15,055 nucleotides of DNA from an uncultured Bacilli bacterium (GTDB lineage Bacteria; Bacillota_I; Bacilli_A; RF39; UBA660): contig CANRGI010000013.1 of assembly GCA_947630095.1 (NCBI GenBank), positions 1 to 15,055 on the forward strand, written 5' to 3'. Positions 6,706 through 11,699 of the stretch are shown here, piece after piece. Each line of letters begins with the position of its first letter. Positions within the stretch are counted from its first letter, which is position 1. The position numbers and the translations under genes are program-made. Under the pieces are notes generated by a model. The model was not told the origin of the DNA and did not search any database. It was given only the letters and a program-made list of their open reading frames with translations.

Positions 6706-7750
6706 ACTCTTCTTCTTTTTCTTTTTTAGTTTCTTTTGGGGCAGGTGCATTTTTGAAACCATAATGTGAACGAACTTTGCCTTCTATTTCTGCTAAAAGT
6801 TCTTTGTTTTCTTTTAGCATTGCTTTTACGTTTTCTTTTCCTTGGCCAATTTTCTCTCCTTTATATGAATACCAAGCACCACTTTTTTCTATTATATCTA
6901 GGTTAGACGCTATATCGATTATTTCTCCCTCGTGACTAACTCCTTCACCATACATAATTTCAACTTCTGCTGTTTTAAATGGAGGGGCTACTTTATTTTT
7001 TACTACCTTTATTACTGTTCTATTTCCTATTATTTCACTATTAGGGCCTTTTATTTGTTCTGCACGACGTACATCAAGTCTTATTGAAGAATAAAATTTT
7101 AATGCACGACCTCCTGGAGTAGTTTCTGGGTTACCAAACATTACTCCTACTTTCTCTCTTAATTGATTTATGAAAATACATATTGTATTTGTTTTATTAA
7201 TTGCACCTGATAATTTCCTCAATGCTTGTGACATAAGTCTCGCTTGAAGTCCTACGTGTGAGTCTCCCATTTCTCCTTCTATTTCGGCTTGTGGAACTAA
7301 TGCGGCAACGGAGTCTATTACGATTATTTGCATTGCTTCACTTCTAACTAATGCCTCACAAATTTCTAAGGCTTGTTCTCCTGTATCTGGTTGACTTAGT
7401 AGTAAATCACTTACATTTACTCCTAGGTTTTTAGCATAAACTGGGTCTAAGGCGTGTTCTGCATCTATGAAAGCGGCACGGCCTCCTCCTTTTTGAACTT
7501 CTGCAATAGCGTGAAGCGCAAATGTGGTTTTACCACTTGACTCAGGCCCAAAAATTTCTATTATTCTTCCCTTTGGATAACCTCCTACTCCTAATGCTAT
7601 ATCTAATGTCAGACTTCCTGACGATACTACATCTATATCTTTTACACCACTTTCTCCTAACTTCATTATTGCGCCTTTACCAAATTGTTTTTCAATATCT
7701 GCTAGGACTTGGTCTAATGTTTTATCTTCTGATTTAGTTAATTTACTCAT
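6704..7750 (-). CDS. recA: RecA recombinase
   Basis: A 348-aa RecA, the DNA-dependent ATPase that forms filaments on single-stranded DNA for homologous recombination and SOS induction. Walker A GPESSGKT is at 68-75; Walker B-type IIVIDSVAAL and the loop-2 region NQLREKVGVMFGNPETTPGG with the following RALKFYSSIRLDVRR are intact. Length matches the family, and the C-terminus ends in the usual acidic tail (KKEKEEE). ATG start with AGGAGA about 5 bases upstream. It is flanked by pgsA upstream and rny downstream, as in Bacilli, but cinA, commonly between pgsA and recA, is missing. It has its own promoters (two candidates) and a terminator, so it is probably transcribed alone. Confidence 0.97.
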   Translation of the reverse strand: MSKLTKSEDKTLDQVLADIEKQFGKGAIMKLGESGVKDIDVVSSGSLTLDIALGVGGYPKGRIIEIFGPESSGKTTFALHAIAEVQKGGGRAAFIDAEHALDPVYAKNLGVNVSDLLLSQPDTGEQALEICEALVRSEAMQIIVIDSVAALVPQAEIEGEMGDSHVGLQARLMSQALRKLSGAINKTNTICIFINQLREKVGVMFGNPETTPGGRALKFYSSIRLDVRRAEQIKGPNSEIIGNRTVIKVVKNKVAPPFKTAEVEIMYGEGVSHEGEIIDIASNLDIIEKSGAWYSYKGEKIGQGKENVKAMLKENKELLAEIEGKVRSHYGFKNAPAPKETKKEKEEE

Positions 7751-7785
7751 TGTTCTCTCCTTCTATTTTTTTAATTTCTAATTTA

Positions 7786-7814
7786 ATTTTACACTTATAA
7801 TTGTTATTTGTCAA
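7786..7814 (-). promoter_or_regulatory. recA proximal promoter
   Basis: Minus strand: consensus -35 TTGACA (7809-7814), a 17-base spacer and -10 TAAAAT (7786-7791), about 36 bases before the recA ATG. It is one of the strongest promoter matches in the window. Confidence 0.8.
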
Positions 7815-7824
7815 TAACTTTTTC

Positions 7825-7846
7825 AAACACTTGTTTTATGAAACAA
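7825..7846 (-). promoter_or_regulatory. Palindromic candidate operator upstream of recA
   Basis: TTGTTTTATGAAACAA (7831-7846) is a perfect 6-bp inverted repeat with a 4-base centre. It partly overlaps AAACACTTGTTT (7825-7836), a second AAAC-N4-GTTT element. They lie 11-32 bases upstream of the proximal -35 box and downstream of the distal promoter. The second element has the spacing of the Gram-positive SOS box (GAAC-N4-GTTC) but A in place of the outer G and T in place of the outer C, so a LexA site is only a possibility. Confidence 0.3.
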
Positions 7847-7880
7847 ATATTTACATCAAATTTAATTTCTTGTATCCTTT

Positions 7881-7909
7881 ATTCTACTTAAATATGGTCA
7901 AATAGTCAA
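7881..7909 (-). promoter_or_regulatory. recA distal promoter
   Basis: Minus strand: -35 TTGACT (7904-7909), a 17-base spacer and -10 TAGAAT (7881-7886). It lies just downstream of the pgsA terminator and would give a recA leader of about 125 bases carrying the palindrome at 7825-7846. Confidence 0.5.
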
Positions 7910-7923
7910 TAGTATAATTTTGG

Positions 7924-7953
7924 AAAAAAATAAAAAGGAAGTATTTTCCTTTT
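7924..7953 (-). terminator. pgsA intrinsic terminator
   Basis: Minus strand: AAAAGGAA / TTCCTTTT, 8 bp with a 5-base loop (7933-7953), followed by a T-rich tract (TATTTTTTT, 7924-7932). The stem starts at the second base of the pgsA TAA stop. It closes the gpsB-rnpB-ymfM-pgsA unit and insulates recA. Confidence 0.8.
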
Positions 7954-8542
7954 ATTCTAATAAATATTTTTTATTATTAATATAATACTCTATTCCACTT
8001 GCTACTGATAATACTGTTGCTGCCATTATTAGAAAATCTGCTACTCTTATTCCCATTAGTTCAAATGGTAAGTTATAAAATAACATAAGTGTTACTCCGC
8101 ACATCATAAATATCGTCTTTAATTTTCCCGCTTTACTAGCGCCTACAGCACCTACTTTATTACCTACAACCATCTTTATTGAGTCAACTACTGTATCTCT
8201 ACAAATTACAATAACAGGGACTATCATATGAGTTCTACCTGTACAGGCTAATATTATTAAAACTCCATTTACTAATATTTTATCTGCTATCGCGTCCATT
8301 ACTTTACCAAAATCTGTAACCATATTATATTTTCTTGCTATATGACCATCTATGCAGTCAGTAAGTGAAGCAATCATAAAAAGCACTCCACATATTAAGT
8401 ATTTAATATCTATTTGTAATTCTCCATTTACTAATATAGTAGGTAAATTTATTCCTATTTTATCTAATGGAAAAACTAACAATATCAAAACAATTACTGA
8501 TAATATTATTCTTGAAATAGTTATTTTATTTGGTAAATTCAT
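7952..8542 (-). CDS. pgsA: CDP-diacylglycerol-glycerol-3-P phosphatidyltransferase
   Basis: A 196-aa CDP-alcohol phosphatidyltransferase; PgsA makes phosphatidylglycerophosphate, the first committed step to phosphatidylglycerol. The signature D-x2-DG-x2-AR-x8-G-x3-D-x3-D is complete (Asp62, Asp65-Gly66, Ala69-Arg70, Gly79, Asp83, Asp87), and several hydrophobic membrane segments surround it. NLPNKITISRI at the N-terminus is typical of PgsA. The ATG at 8542 is preferred over an in-frame GTG at 8554 because AGGAAGTGAT, close to the full anti-Shine-Dalgarno complement, precedes it with workable spacing while it would overlap the GTG. The start overlaps the end of the ymfM-like gene by 17 bases. 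The ymfM-pgsA pairing is conserved in Bacilli. Assignment to pgsA over another CDP-alcohol transferase rests on the N-terminus and the neighbours. Confidence 0.93.
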   Translation of the reverse strand: MNLPNKITISRIILSVIVLILLVFPLDKIGINLPTILVNGELQIDIKYLICGVLFMIASLTDCIDGHIARKYNMVTDFGKVMDAIADKILVNGVLIILACTGRTHMIVPVIVICRDTVVDSIKMVVGNKVGAVGASKAGKLKTIFMMCGVTLMLFYNLPFELMGIRVADFLIMAATVLSVASGIEYYINNKKYLLE

Positions 8543-9020
8543 ATATATAATCACTTCCTACTTTTTCTTGTTTTATACCACTTAAAATTATATTCATTAT
8601 TATAAAAGTTAAACATACTAATATAACTGTTATAATAGATAATAAATATACAGGTTTAAGTTTTGCTTTTCTAACTCTTTTTCTAGTGTATGGACTTGAG
8701 ATTTTCTTTCTAGTTTCTGCTTCATTTATCTTTTCTATTTCTTTTACTTTTTGTTCTATTTCACTTACTGGAATTTTTGATGTAAAATCAAATACAAAAT
8801 CATTAAAATCTTCCATAATTTCGTCTTCATCTACATTTAAATATTTAGCATATTTTCTAACTAAGTCTTGTAAAAAAAATATATCTTTGAAAGCATTTAC
8901 GTTTCCATCTTCTAAGTTTTCTAATTGTGGCAGAGTTATTTCTAAATCTTTTGCTGCTTCCGTTTCATTTATACCAATTTCTTCTCTTTTTTCCTTAAAT
9001 ATATTTCCTATTTCTTTCAT
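8526..9020 (-). CDS. RodZ/YmfM-like HTH membrane protein
   Basis: A 164-aa protein with an N-terminal Cro/CI-like helix-turn-helix of the RodZ type (IGNIFKEKREEIGINETEAA ... LPQLENLEDGN, about 3-40). A charged linker follows, then a basic RKRVRKAKLK stretch and one membrane helix (about 124-146), leaving a very short outside tail. Family members link cell-shape cytoskeleton (MreB) or envelope growth to the membrane. YmfM of Bacillus lies directly upstream of pgsA, as here. The extracytoplasmic beta domain of full-length RodZ is absent (RodZ of E. coli is about 337 aa). The ATG at 9020 has AAAGGAG 5 bases upstream; the GTG at 9026 lies within that site. Its start is only about 25 bases from the 3' end of rnpB. 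Confidence 0.75.
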   Translation of the reverse strand: MKEIGNIFKEKREEIGINETEAAKDLEITLPQLENLEDGNVNAFKDIFFLQDLVRKYAKYLNVDEDEIMEDFNDFVFDFTSKIPVSEIEQKVKEIEKINEAETRKKISSPYTRKRVRKAKLKPVYLLSIITVILVCLTFIIMNIILSGIKQEKVGSDYIYEFTK

Positions 9021-9044
9021 AGGCACTCCTTTATAATATTAATA

Positions 9045-9391
9045 TAAATATCTAATAAGCCATTTTCTGTACCCTTTCGGGCGGTAAACATTTATCTAGT
9101 TATTGAATAACTCCCTTACTCCGTTTGTTTCCTTTGTAAGAGTTCCCCTACCAAATTTGGGTTTCTCGCTCGTGGGGTTTACCTCGTTCCACTCGTTTTA
9201 TTCCTAAAACGCATCGTCACTATGGCACTTTTATACCTACTTAAATCAGGACTTGATTTGTTCGGCGCCGTTAGCACAAGGCTACCTAAGGTTATTTTTT
9301 CCCTTAGCACGAAACACTATAACCATTTCAGGTTATGCGAGTATGGACTTTCCTCTACATAATTATATGCAGCGTTTACCTAAGATATTTA
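9045..9391 (-). ncRNA. rnpB: RNase P RNA, bacterial type B-like
   Basis: The catalytic RNA of RNase P, which cuts the 5' leader from pre-tRNAs. On the minus strand the universal CR-I core GAGGAAAGTCC is at 9345-9355 and the CR-V core ACAGAAAATGGCTTA at 9056-9070. GAGTGGAACGAGGTAAACCCC (about 9174-9194) and the following GAGCGAGAAACCCAAATTTGG region are closely like Bacillus RNase P RNA. Helix P1 can be drawn: AAATATCT (9383-9390) pairs with AGATATTT (9046-9053), which sets the ends to about 1-3 bases. Length is about 347 nt, a little short for type B (about 400), partly because the region corresponding to P19 is a tiny CGAAAG-loop hairpin. gpsB lies upstream as in B. subtilis. No convincing own promoter or terminator is visible; the 5' end overlaps the gpsB stop. 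Confidence 0.95.
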
Positions 9392-9712
9392 CTTATGGTC
9401 TTCGCCATAAACTATTTTTTCTAGTTCTCCTAATCTTCTCAATATGTCAACATTAGTAACACCTTTATTATTTTCTGCTACACTAAGAGTTGATTTTAGA
9501 TTTCTTATTTCATTTCTTAATGAAGCGTTTTCTTCCATTAATGCTTTAATTTCATTTTTGTATCTTGATAAAGATGCGCTATATTCTGCGTAATCAGATA
9601 TAATTATATCAAGAAATTTATCTACTTCTTGTGGGCTATATCCTTTTACATCTAGTTTGAATTGATGTTCATAGATGTCGTTAGGAGTTAATTGTATTTT
9701 TTCTTCATTCAT
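9389..9712 (-). CDS. gpsB: GpsB, DivIVA-family division protein
   Basis: A 107-aa DivIVA/GpsB protein. The N-terminal lipid/partner-binding DivIVA domain (LTPNDIYEHQFKLDVKGYSP and VDKFLD, about 8-36) leads into a coiled coil (about 40-75). A short variable linker and a C-terminal helix with ILRRLGELEKIVYG complete the GpsB plan, in which the C-terminal helix forms trimers. GpsB shuttles penicillin-binding proteins between side wall and septum in Bacillota. Length (about 100) fits GpsB rather than the longer DivIVA. ATG start with AAGGGG 7 bases upstream. Its own promoter lies just upstream. The last codons and stop overlap the 5' strand of helix P1 of rnpB, the gene that also follows gpsB in Bacillus. 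Confidence 0.88.
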   Translation of the reverse strand: MNEEKIQLTPNDIYEHQFKLDVKGYSPQEVDKFLDIIISDYAEYSASLSRYKNEIKALMEENASLRNEIRNLKSTLSVAENNKGVTNVDILRRLGELEKIVYGEDHK

Positions 9713-9735
9713 ATTTTTGCCCCTTTTCCATTATA

Positions 9736-9764
9736 ATTGTACAATGTACGACAAAGTTTGTCAA
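9736..9764 (-). promoter_or_regulatory. gpsB-rnpB promoter with palindromes
   Basis: Minus strand: -35 TTGACA (9759-9764), a 17-base spacer and -10 TACAAT (9736-9741); a further TATAAT lies a few bases downstream. GACAAAGTTTGTC (9750-9762), a 6-bp inverted repeat with a 1-base centre, overlaps the -35 box. ATTGTACAAT (plus strand, 9736-9745), a perfect 10-base palindrome, covers the -10 box. Such placement would suit repressor binding, though no regulator is identifiable. Confidence 0.68.
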
Positions 9765-9827
9765 ATATTAAGATTAAATTTTATATGAAAAAAAGAAAAA
9801 AATGTAATAATTTGGTAAAAAAGAATT

Positions 9828-9871
9828 AAAAAAGAAACTTTATCTATTTACTAAAGTCCCTTTTAGTTTCT
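9828..9871 (-). terminator. Terminator of the priA-fmt operon
   Basis: Minus strand: AGAAACT (9865-9871) pairs with AGTTTCT (9833-9839) and is followed by a T-run (TTTTTT, 9828-9833). A second small hairpin CTAAA / TTTAG can form inside. The last codons and stop of the 29-codon ORF lie between the arms. Confidence 0.62.
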
Positions 9872-9933
9872 AATATTTTTAAAGTTAATTCGTCTAATAT
9901 TTCGTCAAATATTTCGTCTATTTCTTCTCTCAC
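9844..9933 (-). CDS. Possible 29-aa acidic small protein
   Basis: A GTG-started 29-codon frame ending in TAG. GAGGTG lies 7 bases upstream of the GTG, one of the better ribosome binding sites in the region. The product is acidic and amphipathic: residues 4-16 repeat I-D-E-I-F-D-E-I-L-D-E-L with a four-residue period, and two successive 12-base units ending GACGAA underlie it; the C-terminal half is basic (KILETKRDFSK). It uses the same GAC-GAA spelling of Asp-Glu as confirmed genes here, which favours real coding. It lies 75 bases after the membrane-anchored gene, with its stop inside the terminator hairpin, so it would be the last gene of the priA-fmt operon. I recognise no family. A GTG three codons earlier is possible but lies within the ribosome binding site. 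Confidence 0.45.
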   Translation of the reverse strand: MREEIDEIFDEILDELTLKILETKRDFSK

Positions 9934-10007
9934 TTTTTTCACCTCGAGAATATAATATAACATTTCATTATCTTTTTCATTAAAATCGACAAAACTAGAT
10001 ATAATTT

Positions 10008-10742
10008 TTAATTTAATTTATCTATTATATAAGATACATCTTTTTCTCTTTCACTTTTTATGCTAAGAGTATATATTACTTTTTCTTGTGGATTTGATTC
10101 ATTTATTAAGTTATAAAGTGATGTTAAATTTAATTCTATATAACTTAAAGTATCATTTTGAATATATGAAGTTAGTGTTATTGTTTCGTTATTAGTAGTA
10201 AGATAAGTTACAGAATTAATAGCGTTATATAAAGTTAAAACATCTTTTAAATTATAAGTATATTCTAAAACATCATAGTTGTCATTTTTATAAGAACGAG
10301 TGGAAGCATCAATGTTTGATAATAATTTAAGATTATCTAATTTAGTAAATGTATCGTCATAATCATATTTAATAAAATTATTTAATGGGGTTATTTCACT
10401 TTCTTTTAATTCATAGAAATTATTATTATAAAGAATATACTCAGTAGTTGTACCGTGGAATTTTTTTATTCCCATTTCTAGGTTGTCTGCTATTTCATAA
10501 TTTAGAGAAAGTGCATCTCCATCTAGGGTTATCTTCGTATTCACTGAATAATAATTAGAATTTATTTTATCTAAATATTCAGATACTTTTTTATTAGTGC
10601 TTACATTTTGCTTTTCTACTCTTTTAGTTGGAGATGTGCCTTTTAAACCTGTTCTTGCTAATATGATAGCGACTAAAAAGATACCTAGATAAATAACTAA
10701 TTTAAAATTAGTACTACTACTTTTATTTTCATTTTTATTCAT
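10008..10742 (-). CDS. Unknown membrane-anchored extracytoplasmic protein
   Basis: I do not recognise this 244-aa protein. It has a short Asn/Lys/Ser-rich cytoplasmic start, one hydrophobic helix (about 14-30, LVIYLGIFLVAIILA) with no lipobox cysteine, and then a polar outside domain of about 210 residues. That domain is rich in Asn, Thr, Tyr and Ser and patterned like beta-strands (LSLNYEIADN, YDVLEYTYNL, TITLTSYI, VIYTLSIK). The helix is probably an uncleaved anchor. The ATG at 10742 overlaps the fmt stop as ATGAATAA; a GTG at 10751 is the alternative, closer to AAAGG. It lies where rsmB or protein kinase/phosphatase genes follow fmt in Bacillus. Envelope function is likely only in a general sense; nothing indicates an enzyme. 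Confidence 0.7.
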   Translation of the reverse strand: MNKNENKSSSTNFKLVIYLGIFLVAIILARTGLKGTSPTKRVEKQNVSTNKKVSEYLDKINSNYYSVNTKITLDGDALSLNYEIADNLEMGIKKFHGTTTEYILYNNNFYELKESEITPLNNFIKYDYDDTFTKLDNLKLLSNIDASTRSYKNDNYDVLEYTYNLKDVLTLYNAINSVTYLTTNNETITLTSYIQNDTLSYIELNLTSLYNLINESNPQEKVIYTLSIKSEREKDVSYIIDKLN

Positions 10743-11667
10743 TAAACACACAACCTTTTAAATTAGAGTGATATCCATTAATAAAATCAAAAGCACTCAT
10801 TTCTTTTTTGCCACTCGGTTTAACTTTAGTTATGACTACGCTTTTATCAGCGCATTTTACTTCAATACCTTCTTTACTTACATTTATGATTTCGCCTATT
10901 TTGCCTGTTTGTTTATCGCCAGTATGGGACTCTAAAATTTTAATAATATTACCATTAAGAGTAGCATAGCCTATTGGGTAAGGGTATAAGCCTCTTATTT
11001 GATTAAAAACTTCTCTACTCGTTTTATTAAAATCAATTAATTCTTCTTCTTTTGTCACATTATAAGCATAAGTAACTTCACTTTCGTCTTGTGGGATAGG
11101 TTTTATGGTTCCATCAAATATATGAGGTAGTGTTTCAATAAGTAAGGAAGCACCTAACACACTTAGTTTGTCGTGGATAGTACCTACATTGTCAGTATCT
11201 AAAATAGGTATGCTTTTACTTGAGAGGATACATCCTGCATCCATTTTTGGCGACATGTGCATTATAGTTACACCTGTTTCACTAAGACCATAAATGATAG
11301 ATTTATGAAGTGGTGCACCCCCTCTTAATTTAGGAAGAAGTGAAGCGTGAACATTTACGCATTTAAATGGTGGAAAATTAAGTAAACTTTCTGGTATGAT
11401 TTGACCATAGGCGCAAGTGATGATTATATCTGGGTTTGCATTTATAATTTTGTCATAATCTTCTTTAATTTTAATAGGTTCAAAAACTTCTATGTTATGT
11501 TTAAGCGCTACTTTTTTTATTGGAGTTTCACTTACAGTTAGGCCTCTACCTTGCTTTTTATCAGGTTGGGTCACTACTAAAACTACATTAGTGTTTTCTA
11601 TTAATTTTTCTAATACTGGAACTGCAAAGTCTGGAGTTCCTATGAATACTACTTTTTTATCTTTCAT
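10735..11667 (-). CDS. fmt: Methionyl-tRNA formyltransferase
   Basis: The 310-aa Fmt, which formylates initiator Met-tRNA using 10-formyl-tetrahydrofolate. The catalytic triad is visible: Asn105 and His107 in NVHASLLPKLRGGAP (105-119) and Asp143 in SPKMDAG. The N-terminal VVFIGTPDFAVPVLEKL and the C-terminal OB-like domain (VTKVKPSGKKEMSAFDFINGY) are complete, and length matches the family (about 315). ATG start with AAAGGAT 5 bases upstream, 32 bases after the priA stop. In Bacillus the order is priA-def-fmt; def (peptide deformylase) is absent here and must be elsewhere. The gene is in the long minus-strand operon, with a possible extra promoter just before it. Confidence 0.96.
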   Translation of the reverse strand: MKDKKVVFIGTPDFAVPVLEKLIENTNVVLVVTQPDKKQGRGLTVSETPIKKVALKHNIEVFEPIKIKEDYDKIINANPDIIITCAYGQIIPESLLNFPPFKCVNVHASLLPKLRGGAPLHKSIIYGLSETGVTIMHMSPKMDAGCILSSKSIPILDTDNVGTIHDKLSVLGASLLIETLPHIFDGTIKPIPQDESEVTYAYNVTKEEELIDFNKTSREVFNQIRGLYPYPIGYATLNGNIIKILESHTGDKQTGKIGEIINVSKEGIEVKCADKSVVITKVKPSGKKEMSAFDFINGYHSNLKGCVFNE

Positions 11668-11685
11668 AATTATCCTTTCTTTTAT

Positions 11686-11694
11686 ATTATAGCA
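11686..11694 (-). promoter_or_regulatory. Possible extended -10 promoter before fmt
   Basis: Minus strand: TGCTATAAT (11686-11694), an extended -10 element, sits in the 32-base gap between priA and fmt, about 18 bases before the fmt ATG. The -35 (TTAAAT at 17 bases) is weak, as is common for extended -10 promoters. It may give extra fmt transcription inside the operon. Confidence 0.35.
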
Positions 11695-11699
11695 TGATT

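Noticed and set aside
8352..9036. Plus-strand frames opposite pgsA and the ymfM-like gene
   Set aside because: They overlap well-supported minus-strand genes and look like low-complexity antisense.
9253..9456. Plus-strand open frame of 67 codons
   Set aside because: It lies antisense over the 5' half of RNase P RNA and the end of gpsB, with no ribosome binding site.
9945..9986. 13-codon minus-strand frame starting ATGAAAAAG before the small ORF, a possible leader peptide
   Set aside because: No ribosome binding site upstream and no promoter at the right place; its TGA merely overlaps the Shine-Dalgarno of the small ORF.
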